Below, one piece after another: positions 1 through 13,226 of a DNA stretch of 64,000 bases. The stretch comes from Stereum hirsutum FP-91666 SS1 (lineage: Eukaryota; Basidiomycota; Agaricomycetes; Russulales; Stereaceae), in the NCBI RefSeq assembly GCF_000264905.1, contig NW_006763132.1, positions 3,102,023-3,166,022 on the forward strand. The letters run 5' to 3'. Every line of letters starts with the position of its first letter. The stretch's first letter is position 1. The notes below the pieces were generated by a model. That model did not search any database. It was not told the origin of the DNA and saw nothing but the letters and a program-made list of their open reading frames with translations. A program made the position numbers and the translations under genes.

Positions 1-2466
1 CAGCGAGTGGTGTGGTGAGTAAAAATAGCGCTCCATAAACCACATGACTACTTTCGTGGCTGCCTGATGACGGCCGTCAATGTCGTTGAAAGACTGGCCC
101 GCAAGAGACTCTGTGGTCGAGAAACCCAGCATCAAAGCTGCGAAGATTGGATGATCCCAATAATCCGAATGCGTCCCGAACTCATTTCCATAAGGCCGAA
201 CTCCATGATCTCTGCAGGTTGACAGGTTGTCCAGTAGCGGAGTAACCCCAGAGTGAGAAAAAAAGTGGTCTACTTGTGTCAACTGTGGTATGTCCTGTCT
301 CAATGAGTTGCGTAAGATGTCCAGAACAAAATTCACATCATAAAGAGCCACGCCTTCTGGCCTGTCTCTCTGCGCTGAGTTACTGTTGTGGAACATGCTC
401 CGTCGATCAGTCAATAATATGCCTAACACGGGTGCTTTTGTCAGAAGTTCTTCATGGGCATTTCTGAGGGTCATCGGCGATGTAACCTTGTTACAGAGGA
501 TGTTAGCCATTGCCTTGGTGAAGGCGCAATTCAAAAGTTGCTTGGACGTCCGGAGCCCGGAACAGTGGTACGAATAGCGAATAGCGGCATGCTGAAGCAT
601 AGGGAGAAATTCTACACGAAAGTTACACTGATGGCCATTACTGGGATAAGGAATACAATACTCACCAGGTTCTTCGAAAGGTTGGGACAAACATAAGGTA
701 GCTGCTGCTGTTAGGTTGCTGCGAATACTGGCCTCGTCCGACAGAAGATAGAGTATAGCCTTTTTCTCGAGAGGAGACATGCATGGTTTTCTATCTAGTC
801 CATGAAGAAGACCCCGTATAATAGGAACCCGAGATCTAGCCAACGGAAGCAAGGCAGCAGCAGCCTGATCAAGTACATCGTAATCATGCGTATGGTGCAA
901 GGCAGCATGGAAAGCTTCGTGTTCATGCATCGCGATAACTGTGTGTGGGCCGTAAAAATCTGCAGCAGTATAAATAATAGGAGGATGGTCCCGAATAGGC
1001 ACTGCGACAACTGGCTCATGATGCAGAGAGCCGTTATCATTGTGCCTATCACCTTGTTGTGCATTGAACAATGGTAACAAGTAATCATTCTTCATTTTTC
1101 GGAAACTCGTCACGATTTTGTACCATAGCTTTAGACATGTCGAAGGCATGTCTTTCATAGTCTTGAGCCAGCCAGGACCACGAGACACAAGTACTCTCGA
1201 CAAAGTTGACTGGAAGGGGGACAGGTCGGGATGCGTACAGCCATGGACTACTGTCCAAATTATGTAGATGCCTATGGCCACGATGAAGATGCACGAGATG
1301 ACACCAGCCGCAAATAGGAGCGCGTCAGAGTTTGAGAGAGGAATTGAGCTAGACAAGAGCATGTCGATCAGGCCGACGATAAACAGCAGCACAGGCAGGA
1401 TCAACAGCTGTGGTAGCGCTTCTATGGCAGGCGCGAGAAGGCGATTGGCCTCCAGCCATCGACGATGCAGTTCGCCCAACTTCTTGTGAGCTTGACGATG
1501 CTTAGAGCGAGTGAGCATCGTGATGTACCCACGACTCGTAACAGCTAGAGCAGCCACAGAAATCTAAGAAAGTGTGCGAATAGTAAGTCAACAATCGAGG
1601 TAGAGTCTAGCTAGACTGCACACACGCTGAGAACAAGAGAAATAGAGAAATAGAAGTTGAGCCGTATTACGCTGGTTGCTGGCTCAAAGAGCGATGGTTG
1701 GGTGAAGTTCAAATTCACCCCGCTTGCACCTTGGAGTACGATGACGACTTCGGTCAGGTTCTGGAGTAACTCGTTCGTTCGTTCACCTGTGTCCGGGGAG
1801 AGGCTGGCCAGGGACTGGACGTAAAGAGCTGTAACTATCGCGGAAAAAAGGGCGATCTGTTTGTGACGAGGAATACGATCATGGTCAATCTGTACCATGA
1901 CCTCAGTTATCACGAGGAGGAGAAAACTCACAAAGATCAACAATGTATCGAGAGTACCTCGCCACTGGCTGATGATGGGATCCACGTTGTTCATATGCGA
2001 GCGCAGAAGGGCACTCCAAGCACTAGCACTCGTCGCCGAGCTCTGAGGCAGTGGCTGCCTCGATGCCATGTCTGAGAAGACGTGTATCAGCAGATTTACC
2101 AACGTGGAAGGTGTTGAGAAGCACACCTGCTGCAGCTTGCTTCTCATGAATCCTGCGTAGATGTTCGGACACCTCCTGAAAAACGGACGCTGTAATGGAA
2201 GGAAATACTTAGGATGGCAAGGGAAAAACAGCAGAGAACCACGAACATGGAGCGGGAGCCTCTCTGGAGCCCGTCTCTGTTTTTGCAACTGGTTGCATAT
2301 ACTTTGCTTGAGCCTCCATCAATACGATCAGTTTATCGAGCCTATCAGTTCTGTATGCGGGAGTTCAGACCATGCGTAAAGTTGAAGAAGTATCATGCCT
2401 AACTCACACACTCGTGAAAGCTTGCTCTCTATTAGAGCCATCCTCTTCAACAGTCAAGGCAGACAT
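1..2466 (-). CDS. DUF6535-like multi-pass membrane protein, copy A (3' end cut by window edge)
   Basis: Not assigned a function; I recognise the N-terminal half as DUF6535-like, an Agaricomycete family of membrane proteins. The start is the ATG at 2466 (MSALTVEED), followed by an exon containing TDRLDKLIVLMEAQ, then EVSEHLRRIHEK, then SATSASAWSALLRSH and QWRGTLDTLLIF. Hydrophobic segments follow (LFSAIVTALYVQSL, FYFSISLVLS, ISVAALAVTSRGY, QLLILPVLLFIVGLIDMLL, GVISCIFIVAIGIYIIW), so about five membrane spans lie in the N-terminal 330 residues. A long cytosolic-looking region then runs open to base 1, including SPLEKKAILYLLSDEAS. An intron (donor GTGAGT near 670, acceptor near 630) sits where copies B and C also have one. 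Copies A and B share long blocks of near-identical protein sequence and lie in inverted orientation. The stop codon is outside the window. Confidence 0.7.
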
Positions 2467-4220
2467 GGCTTCACGTCGAGAGTGAGATCGGCGGTGTCTT
2501 GGAGCGTACTGAAAGGGGGGAAGGGAGAAGATATGGTGATGGTTCCGACGACCGTAAGTGAGCGATAGTAGTTCCCATATTCCCAGAGACTGCAACGAGA
2601 CTCCCAGGCTCTCGGCTGACATCTTCTCGAAAGAAAATTGAAACATGTGGATCTACATGCGCCTACAGGCTGCTCATGATCAATTGTTCAGAGCGTGGCC
2701 GGCCAGTGTTTTCAGAGTCCTTCAGCTGTGTGGCCTCCGGACTTCGGTTATCTAGATGATGTGAGACGCGCAGGACGTCGAGGTCAATACTATGTTCTAC
2801 GAAACAGTGGAAAATAATGAATAGAACCTAGAAATCCTGCGAGTGAAAGTCTGCTCCTGCGTTCTCGATTGGCCGCTGCGAACGAACATGCCCCCGGACC
2901 CAGAATTCGCCGATCTCCGGATAAGAATTGGCAGCCAATCCTGTGGCTCCTCACGCTCGTAACTTACACCAGAATTGCTCCAAAACACTATCGTGACTTC
3001 TCAAGTATCCGTCCGATTCAGCAGCCCTGTATCCATCTCTGTATCTCTGTATACGTATATATATATACACACTACATACGAACCAAGACCGTATAACCGT
3101 GTACCATATAACAATGCACCCATGTAAGTAGCTGATATATGCACCCCAAAGCGATAACGATACCAATGTCGGTTCACATTCACATTCTTCAATCTTCATT
3201 CTCATTCTCGGAAAGGGGGCAGGGCAGGGAAAGAAACGGTAAAGACTAAGCTACAAATGAGACGGAAGGCATCGACTAGGACGGCACTCAAAAAACGAGA
3301 CGAGAAGGAAAGGAAAAGCAAGAAGAAGAAAAGATAAGAGAAAAAAGAGGCAATAAATAGGATATGAACCCCCCTCGACACAATCCTTCCACCCTCCTAA
3401 CTGACCTCAACATGTGAAGCAGCATGAAGGGCACAAGAAAAGGTCGTCGACGAAGATCCAAAATGTCCAAAGGTGGATATACCGAAACGTAAACGCAAAC
3501 CAAAACAGAAACGGGACGTAAATAATAGGTGGCAGTGACAAGACAAGACACGAGCGAATATATAACGAGAGCCCATCAATAAATGAGTAAGCACACAAGC
3601 AATCAAACAAGCAAGTCAAACAGACGAGAGAAGTAGGCGTGAAGGGATGTAAAGTAAGCAGCAAGAAATATAACAAGAACGAAGGAAGTGGGTGGTTTGT
3701 TTGCGTAGTAGATGGAGCGCAAGGGAAGGTGAGGATGAACGGATAGGGATAGAGAAAGGGAAAGTTCCGGCATAAGAGCGCATAAGACTCATAATTAACA
3801 TGGACGTGAATATGGACCGGTGTAAGGTGGCAACGACGATGAGCAAGAAACGAACGCGGGGTGGGGGGTAAACAAGAAGCAGGTATGGTTGAACATGACG
3901 AAGGATGGTGAAGATGGAATGAGATGCGGCGGGTGTAGCGTGGCAGGCTCGTTGGTGTCATCATCGTCATCATCATCGGCAGCATCGTGTCGAGGCATAA
4001 ACGAGCGTGATAGTGAGATGTGGCATGTATGAGGAAGCGAAAGCGCTAGCAGGTTGCGGGTAGAACGTTGGATACAGCGAATGACCGTTCGATGCTGATG
4101 CTAGGTGGTCGATGGTGGGTGGTCGATAGTGAGGCGGGGAAACGATGCGATGCGACAAGAAACTCAAGGCCAAGAATAGAACGCGTCCACAGAAATGTCG
4201 ACCGGCCGACGGATGCCCAC
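2467..4220. other. Intergenic, 5' of DUF6535 copy A and 3' of the Crz1-like gene
   Basis: No gene could be supported. The left part is the promoter side of copy A; the right part, purine-rich on the + strand, is the likely 3' UTR and downstream region of the zinc-finger gene. A short (TA)n/(CA)n run lies near 3055-3072. The open frames here are low-complexity Ser/Pro/Leu/Phe-rich shadows. Confidence 0.6.
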
Positions 4221-7200
4221 TCACATCACCACCCCATTCCCCATCCAATCCGCCGCCGTCCCCTCCAACTTCAAATCCTGCCCCTGCCCCTGCATCGCCA
4301 TCAACGCGCCCATCCCCCCTCCCTGCTGTTGTTGTAGTTGCTGTTGATCCCCACCAACCTGTGCCCGTTCCGCATCGATCGTCTCCTGGATCCGAGCGCA
4401 GCCCGCACCGCCTTCGGACTTGACTATAGTCAACAAACAAAACGCGAATGATCAGTAACCATACTCATACTCATGTCGTGTCGTGTCGTGTCACGTCCAC
4501 ATCGAGAAACAAAGCCGGAAGCGAAATGATGCGAAACACAGAAACACGAAAGGAGTAAAAGCAGAAGAAGCATGATAGATGATAGATGGCAAGGGAAGGC
4601 TGATAGATGGAATGATGGCGGTTACGCGGGCGTGCGAGGGCGAGTCCCGAGCCCAAGCCCAAGCGCGGAGGGGAGTCCAAGCCCAAGCGCGGGAGGGAAA
4701 TCCAAGCCCAAGCGCGGGAGAGGAGTCCAAGCCCAAGCGCAGGAGACGAGTCCCAAAGGCGGGACACCCAGACATAGCCCGAAACGCGAAACACGAAACA
4801 CAACCACAAACACAGACGAAAGAGGAAGGGGGGGGGGGGGTGTGACAAGACAAGACTCGACTTGACAAGAGTTTTTGATGGATGGAACGTGGAATGATGC
4901 GGTGATGGGTATGGGTGATGGGTACGGGTACGGCTGATGCGAATGATGTGGATGATGCGGATGGGGAGGCGAGCCGCGAGCCGCGAGACGACGAATGGAG
5001 AAACGGCGAACGACACAGCGGACCAAGAAGACCGCGAACGAACAAAGGAAGAACAAAGGAACAAAGCAAGAGACAAAACAAGAAAAGGAAAAAAAAAGGG
5101 GGGAAACTCACGATGTCGATTCAAAGCATCCAACCTCGCAAAAGGCTTCTTACACCCCTCACACGTAAACGGCCTATGATTCGAATGCAGCTGCTCGTGC
5201 CTCTTACAATCGTGCTGCCTCGCGAAGCCTTTCCCGCATCCGGGCCATTTGCACTGGAAGGGCTTTTCGTCCATGTGTGAGCGCTTGTGACCTGTTGGTA
5301 TTAGATGGTAGAAGACGGACAAAGCAGATCAGATCATGTTCCGGATATCAAAGGCAGATGCAGATGGTAACACGTCGGCAAGGCGGGATGGAGCACACAA
5401 GTGGCGGAATACTCAGAGAAAGGGAGGGGGAGGAAGTCTCGAAGAAAAGAAAGCAAAGAAAAGAAAAGAAAAGAAAAGACAAACGCACCCTTAAGATTAA
5501 AATGCCTCGTAAACGTCGATCCACACCCCGGCACATCACAAACAAACTTCGCCTCATTAATCCTCCTCTTCATACTCGCGTCCGCCGTCGCACTCGTCGT
5601 CACATTCGGCTTCGCCACCGGTCCCGGCGTACTCGCCCTCGACAATCCCCCTCCTCCGCCCACACTCCCCACATCATGCCCCGACGTATTCCTCTGATGG
5701 CCCGCTATATTCACATTCGGCAGCTCGCCGAGCATATGAGACGGACTCGCGTTCGGAGAGGGGTAAGGCGACATTCTGACGCCGACGCCGGAGTAGAGTC
5801 CGCCTCCGGCGCCTCGCTCTCGAGAGCCGCTGGACGTGCGCCGGTGATGACCGCGCTGGATGGACATGACGGGTTCGGGCTGGAGGAAGGTCGTGCTGTT
5901 CATCTGCATCTGCTGTTGTTGTTGTTGATGTTGTTGTTGGTTGCGGATGAAGTCTTGGTGTGCGGAGGGAGGGTAGTTCGCGGCGTAGAGCGAGTTGTTA
6001 CCGATGGTGGAACGGAGGTCTTCGGAGCGGACTTGGCGATGAGTGTTACGCATGGATGAACCGCCGTCGGATCGTGCACGTCTGAGGGATGCGCCTACGT
6101 CGGGAGAGAGGAGACCGTTGTTGGAGAAGTCGAAGGGGAGGCCTGCGGACTGGGGGAGGAGTTGGTGGCCGTAGGATGGAGAGGGGGAGGAGGTATTACG
6201 GAGAGATGATGATAGTTGTTGTGAAGAGTCAAGGTCGCTCACGGGAGGCAAGACCTGGTTCATATTCACGCCTGTGCTGCCGAATGCGGTGAGATCAGGC
6301 AGTGCCCCTTGATGGTGATTGAAATCGTTTGAGGTCGTCCACTGCTGTGGCTGTGGCGGGCGAAGCGACGTGTCTGATTTGCTCCGCATGCGGGACGGGG
6401 AAGGCGGGAGGAGGAAGTCTTCGGATGCCGATGACATGTGTCCACGGCCGTTCGAGTGGTGGCCCCCGCCGCCAGCTCCGCCGAGAGAATAGCGGTTGTC
6501 GGAGCCCGGGAAGGCGAATGGGGAACTCTGGCCAGCGAAACGCGAGGGGCCGGCTGATGCCGCTGGATCTGTTTGAGGCCACTCCGAGGCGGTGTGTCGT
6601 GATGCTAGAAACATACGAAACAATTTCAGCTGATGCATACTACGCACGGGCGGCGACACTAGCGAGCGACAAGACATTGATCATCTGAAAGGCTGCCGAA
6701 CGAGCCACGCAAAGCGGTAGGGCACAATGGGCGCTTAGCCACAAGCGCTTGAGTCCATATACGGAACTCAACGTGACAAAAGGAGCGATACGCCGACACG
6801 ACTCTCTCGCGAAGACAAGTCCCCGGAGGAGAAACTGCACCGACATGACACTCAACAAAAACGGGGAGTGGCGTGTCATACAGGCGCCACCCAATGATTT
6901 CGTCCGGCCATCGAAACGATGAAGATGGATCACACACCTTGCTGCATGTAGTTATTGTTGTTGTACGCAACGGATTGTGATGGGTCGTCTCCGCCGACGA
7001 CAGGCGTGGCTGGGACGATGTGCAGCTGGGGACCCGAGAGGCCTCCGTCTCCTGCAGGAGCGTTGATGATGGGGGTCTGTATTGGACGTTGACCGGCGGA
7101 TTCTGGAATGACTAATTGAGGGGGAGATGGAGGTTTGCTGAGATGCGGCGAGGACGTACGGTCGCCGCCCGGGAGCTGACCACCGGTCATGTAGGGAGAG

Positions 7201-7733
7201 GCGACGTGGAGATCGTGGAAGGGGATGTGTGGCGAGGCGTTGTTGCGGCGGGGATGGGAGGAGATGGAGGACGCTGGACTGTGGTGCCGATAGTCGTTCT
7301 CGCTCTCACCGCCGCCGTTGCTGGAGCCGGGGGAGGAGTGGTCGTAGATACCGGAAGAGGGAGAGGCCATGTCTTCGGCTGCTGGGGTGATAGAGACGGA
7401 GACGTGAGAGGTGTCGCCACCGGTCATGAAAGCTTCGTCGAAGGTGAAGAGGCTGGGCCCGTTCGAGGACGGAGCGTCGTACTGGGACGGGTCGTAATCC
7501 AGATCTGGGTTGTGATTGAAGAGGCCGAGGGAGTCCGGCTGCTCTTTGTAGTCGAAATCGACGAGTTCAGAAGTGTTCGAGTAGGGCGAGTTCTGGTAGG
7601 AGCCGTTGTAGGAGGGCGTTCCGGGAAATTGCTGGGGAGAAGGCGGGTAATTTATGTCTGGAAAGGAGTCGAAGTTGGGGTTGCCGAGAGAGGCGAAGTC
7701 AGGGGAAGAATCGGGCTGATGGAACGGATCCAT
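4221..7733 (-). CDS. C2H2 zinc-finger transcription factor, Crz1/Prz1-like
   Basis: Four exons give 764 residues: 7733-6938, 6604-5489, 5291-5112, 4423-4221, all in phase. Residues 1 to about 600 are disordered, rich in Ser, Pro, Asn and Gln, with an acidic start and a Gln run encoded near 5911-5945. Three C2H2 fingers follow near residues 614-700: [40 protein letters not shown], and [19 protein letters not shown] followed by LKSEGG. The order of fingers and the FARQHD and LDALNRHLKSE motifs match the calcineurin-responsive factors Crz1 (budding yeast) and Prz1 (fission yeast), nuclear activators of calcium and stress genes. PQLVIPE in the first exon resembles a calcineurin docking site only weakly. 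Introns are long for this window (333, 197 and 688 bp), and the finger domain is split across three exons. Crz1 orthology is inferred; another C2H2 factor is possible. Confidence 0.72.
4642..4752. repeat. GC-rich minisatellite inside intron 3 of the Crz1-like gene
   Basis: About four tandem copies of a unit of roughly 25 bp with core GAGTCCAAGCCCAAGCGCGG. The array sits in the 688-bp intron that separates finger 3 from the C-terminal tail. A run of 13 G (4828-4840) and a (GTGTC)4-like tract near 4473-4493 lie in or beside the same intron. Confidence 0.85.
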
Positions 7734-10700
7734 GGTGGTCGACTATATAAGTGAAGGGACGAGTAGCGAGTCGACGCGAGGAGCCTTTGAGCGAAACGAG
7801 AGATCTACCAAGTGAGGCTGTTCACGCGCAGGCTGTGCGGTCACCGTACAAACTGACTTCACGGTTCGTGCTAGGAGAAAGAGCGAGAGATCCGCCAGGC
7901 CTCCCATCCTCCGCAATCTCCCCTTCCTCTTTCCCACGCTTCGATCACCGACGCCTTCCAAGCCCATCTCTTTTTTCCTCCTCATTTCTTGTTCTTTTCC
8001 TCGTCCTCCTCCGCCCCCCCTCTCTCACCGTTCCTCCCCCTCCTCCCCCACTACGTCTCTTAATTGCACAGCAGCTGCACAGGCCCACAGCCTCCCAAGA
8101 GGCGATGCAACAATTATGGCTTTCCTTCCCAAAGATGCGGTGCCCCAACACGTGCGGGCTAGCGTCTCGTTGCCTGGGCGTCTAACCTCTTCGGTCCTCC
8201 GCGATGATGTGATGATCGCTCTCATCATCATCGACGCTGACGATGGCCTCTACAAAGTCTCTGTGCAGTCGTCTGTCATCGCTCTATCCAGCCATCGTCT
8301 CTGCACAACATCCCTCGTCGTTCGACGTTCAACCAACATCAGAGTATCCGCGCAATGACTCGACGACGGCCTCCGAGATCCCCATCATTTATTTATAGCC
8401 TTGGCATCATACATCCCTCGCTAACCTCCACCTTCCACAAGCCGCGTACGAATCGTCGACCATATCGAGGTGCACTTTGTGAACACTGAAAGGGAGTGAC
8501 TTGACGAATTCGGCTTCACAAAGTCGGTCAACTTGGACCTCCGTGCCTGCCACAGTAATAGTACAGTGCTCCTATTCCTGTCGTTGGACGCCCATGAATC
8601 GTTGAACCTGGCAAGATCGATGCTGTTCTCCAAAGTCCATTTCCTCGTGTATGGATGTACATGTACATACATCGAGTCGTCCTTCTCCCGTACTGTACAG
8701 CGCATTGTCGATCCTTCGCACGTACATACATACAATAAACCCTTGTCCTCCGTCCCACATTCCTCCACCTTGCAGGAACATGTTACATATTACATCGCCA
8801 ACGCCACCGTGAACTTCCCCTCCACCCACGGCGTCTGTTTTCAAACTGGCAACTAGGGCTTCAAAGCGGCTGCGCGGGTACAATACTGTACAAGACAAGG
8901 TCTGTTTTCGTTAACCCTCTCCGCTACTCCAAACCCCGGACCTCCGGACTGACCGAACGGCGAACGGTATCGGTGAACGGCTATCATGCTACCCTCTGTC
9001 CAGTCTGTAAGAATAACTTCACCGTCCCCTCTTAACTTATACTCGGCAGTTGGCAGTCAGCGCTCAGCACCACCGGCGCCGGCGTCTCCACTCTACATAC
9101 AACTATTCCGATACCATACCGAAGTATAGACAGTCCTTCTGCTTCCTTCTACTCTTCTAGCTTTGCAGGTCCTTCTAGCTCTGCAAAGCCATGCATCGCC
9201 TCCAGGTTTATGCTTATTGGGCGCCCGGAACTTTGCGACTTGCAATTGGGGACTCTTGACGATCTCAGGCTGCTACGGTGGCTTGCTTCTCTGGCGGCTA
9301 CTGCTTATAACACTTCCTCGAACGACGAACTGGACATGTTCTGCGACTTGGGAGGACTGCATAGCCTACATGCTCAACAGAAATGAGGATGAAGGAAGTA
9401 TGAGCTCGTGGGTGCGTATGTATGTGTGTGTGTGTAGGTCCATAGTAATAGTAATAATCGATCGAAGGGCTGGATTGGACACTGCAGGCTGGGGAAGGGG
9501 AAGAGAGCACAGCATCGTCATCGACGTTCATTCTTATTTCTATTTCTTATTATAAAGTTGAGTCAGAGTTTGGAAGGAAGGTTTGCCTCGAGGTTTCGTG
9601 GTCGCAACTTGCTGTGAGTCCGAGTCTCGACATCGCTGCATCGTAGGATCATAGTATCGTAGCATCATAGCATCCCGTCATCTCGTGCATCGAGGCAGAA
9701 GCGGTCCCGACACGCTTCACCGTGACGACGACTCGATCCCGGTAACTTGATTTGCACCGTGCTGGCATTTGTCTCGAGATATAGCACAGCAGGATCGACG
9801 CCCTGCAATATGCATATGGAGGTTATGTATCCTCTCTCTTCGCTCTTTCCGCCCGGTCTCGAACCATGTTGGCCGTCAAGCTTCAAAGCTTCAAGATACA
9901 TACCTCGATTTCCGGATCGCAGGCTCTCATCTCGCGACTCGGAATGCTTCTTCAGGCCATCTAGCGATATGTACCGACACCGTGACGTCGTGGTGCCTGC
10001 ATGCTGTCTGGCAATATCCCGGTATCACAGTCTCAGCGTCCCAGGATACTGCACCATGACGCGAACTCGCGGAAGGAAGGACGGGTTTGGTACGTCCTAC
10101 ATATATTTCCTTGCAGTCTGTGTAAGAGTGCTCACTCTATTCTCTTGGTAGGATAGGGCTGCCACCGACGGTCGGCATTGCGGTTTGTTTACATGCCTTG
10201 CACGCAGACTGAATGATTCGTTCTTTCTTGGAATCATGATGCATGTATTATATAATATATCTCGATTCGTACGTCGACGGTTGTAACACCCGATCGATCC
10301 TACCGTTCCTCGTGCGGACGTCCCGCCGTCCTTATCCAAGTCCGTTCATCTCCAGGTAAGTTACGGCTACTTGTCATTTTCATTTTCCCAGTGATACTTG
10401 ATACAAACCGACCACCCCGTCATGTTCATAGCTCGTCACTGGCACTGGTCCGGACCAAAATACAAGCAGCTTTTTTTTTTGTTTCGAAGATCCTGAGCCG
10501 AATCCGAATGTTCGTGCTTGTTGCCCACGGTCGCCAGAGCCGCCACTCGCAGGCAAAAAAAAANNNNNNNNNNNNNNNNNNNNNNNNNNNNNNNNNNNNN
10601 NNNNNNNNNNNNNNNNNNNNNNNNNNNNNNNNNNNNNNNNNNNNNNNNNNNNNNNNNNNNNNNNNNNNNNNNNNNNNNNNNNNNNNNNNNNNNNNNNNNN

Positions 10701-13226
10701 NNNNNNNNNNNNNNNNNNNNNNNNNNNNNNNNNNNNNNNNNNNNNNNNNNNNNNNNNNNNNNNNNNNNNNNNNNNNNNNNNNNNNNNNNNNNNNNNNNNN
10801 NNNNNNNNNNNNNNNNNNNNNNNNNNNNNNNNNNNNNNNNNNNNNNNNNNNNNNNNNNNNNNNNNNNNNNNNNNNNNNNNNNNNNNNNNNNNNNNNNNNN
10901 NNNNNNNNNNNNNNNNNNNNNNNNNNNNNNNNNNNNNNNNNNNNNNNNNNNNNNNNNNNNNNNNNNNNNNNNNNNNNNNNNNNNNNNNNNNNNNNNNNNN
11001 NNNNNNNNNNNNNNNNNNNNNNNNNNNNNNNNNNNNNNNNNNNNNNNNNNNNNNNNNNNNNNNNNNNNNNNNNNNNNNNNNNNNNNNNNNNNNNNNNNNN
11101 NNNNNNNNNNNNNNNNNNNNNNCTACGACAAGGAACAAAAAAAAAANAAAAAAAAAAAAAGGACGACGTCTCGGGATCCCTGGCACGCCCTCCTCCTTCA
11201 TGATCTTTTGTGCCCCCGACATGAGTCTAGTAGAGTACAGTAGCCGACTGATATGCTCCAGTTGGAGGTCACCACGACTGATTCACTTGACTCACTACCA
11301 AGGTCACCACTCAGGCTGGCGGATCGGTGAGATGAGAGTATCACCATGAACGATTGCTTATGATTTGTAGTCTTCGCACTCTTTGCGCGGCGCGGGGCAG
11401 TTACATAGTGACTTTGTCCGATTCAATCCGCTCAATGGGAATGGGCGGATCCGATCCAAGCTTATTCAGATGAATTCGAAGCGGCGAGTCCCCGCTCGTA
11501 CTACTTGCCCAAATGCCAATGGTACCCGTCTGCATCTGTTCGTACCTCGCTGTCTCACGTTTCGGATGTCCGAGCACTGATATTTTTCGTATGTAGGGCG
11601 AACTTGAACGAATCCCGTGTGCCAAGGCACTCTTCAGCGCCACCTTTCATGAATCATCCACCAAGACAGATGTTCAAGTTGGCCCTAGGCCTCCGAGGAT
11701 CAGTCGAAGTCTGAATCACCAAGACATGTGCGGCGTACAAGGATCATCGTGTAAGTCTCTGATTCTAGCCTCCAGCCACCATCAGCTGTCATCATCTACG
11801 CATCGACTCGACTCGTACGTGGAGTCTGAAAACGGCTTATGCTTTGTATGTATTTTCCTCCGTAGGGCGAACTCCGAGAACAAGTCCATTATCCACGGCG
11901 CGGCATTCAGAGTGAAGCTGTGCAAGTCTATCTTATCATATGATGGTGGAGCTCATCAATGCTCGGTGGCATAGATCTCCTTGTCGTCTGATTCTAAGCT
12001 CGGTCAGGCTCCGGGGATACGAAAATTGACAGTACCAGTGGTACGTTTTGCTACCTTTCGTCTGCGAAGATGGAAGCTGCGAGTGATCCCCGCCCCGTAA
12101 GACGGTATGTTTTACGGTCATAACGGTGTTTCATCGCATGATGGGTGATGCCGGATTTTCATCATGGTGGCCTCCTCTATTGGGTGTATAGACATAGGTT
12201 CATCATCCAAGTAGATCAACGCCGCTGTCGAAGAGTGCATACTTGGGCCACAGTGGCAAGAACCTTTTTATTTAATCGGCAGATCCCATCAGTGCGCCAA
12301 TCACGTTCAGCTGCCATGGACTCTCACTTTCCTTCACTCTCTCATGGCCACGCTACCAGAGCTTCTGTATCCGCTCTTTCTTTTGCTTACCTCTCGAGGG
12401 ACGGTATGACGCACACCAGCCATGCTTCGTATGGCCATCGAATAGAGGTGGTGACTAGTACCTCTACGCACGACGCCGTGCTTGTTTTTTATTGGATGGC
12501 TATCTGTAGAGCGTGTTGAACGGCCCCACTGGCAGACAAACTTCTGCAGCTCCGCGACAACGTTTCTACGGCCCAGGAATCCCTGGACCTAGGCATGTAC
12601 TCAAGTTAGGTCCAGAGTTCTCGTATTTATGCGGATAACCACCCCTTCCCTTCGTTTTCGTTTCTCTTTCATATGATCGAATTCCTCTCTTTACCCCACG
12701 CCGAGCACCTTGTGCAAGGACATTGTGAGTGATGTCATATCATGACGGGATCACACTTTGCACGGCGTCGACATCCCCGCTGTTGCTGTTGTGTACGGAC
12801 GAACACTCCGCGTCACTTGTGGGTGTAGAATCCTCGTTCGCGGCACGCTGGCTAGGCGTGAATCACTCGCGGAGAAGTACTTTAATTTTATGTCGCACCC
12901 GACACTAGTGCGCTGCGCTCCCGCTATTAAGTACTCTATTGGGCACTGTGTAGGATGGAAGGCGTTCTTCGTCACACTTCCCCGCCCTCTCGGCGTTTTT
13001 TCAGATCCGAGAGCATTCGGAACAATTTGATCTGGGGAGCGTGGATGCTCTTCATCTTCAAAGAGTAATGTCTGTTAGGATGTTGGCCTTCTCCACTCCA
13101 GAGCGAAACACTGTTCAGTAAATGAAATCCACGCTTGCGGGGTGTGTTCCATTGTATCCCTGGTGATGATGTATATTAGCCAGGTTTCACCTTCAAGTTT
13201 ATCCTCAGTGCCCAACATACGGGAAG
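7734..13226. other. Long divergent intergenic region, interrupted by an assembly gap
   Basis: About 5.5 kb between the starts of the Crz1-like gene and the membrane-protein gene at 13227. I could not support any gene: open frames are short and none shows a conserved domain or a consistent exon chain. A (TG)n tract occurs near 9423-9436. Because 559 bases are unknown, a gene could be hidden or broken here. Confidence 0.5.
10564..11122. other. Assembly gap (559 N), with a further single N at 11147
   Basis: Unknown bases bracketed by A-rich homopolymers on both sides (10557-10563 and about 11137-11160). Open frames that span it are artefacts. Confidence 0.99.

Noticed and set aside
3407..3985. 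192-codon minus-strand frame rich in Pro, Ser, Leu and Phe
   Set aside because: It is low-complexity translation of a purine-rich region that looks like the 3' side of the Crz1-like gene, with no start context or domain.
10380..11243. Open frames spanning the N gap
   Set aside because: They consist mostly of unknown residues and exist only because N is not read as a stop.
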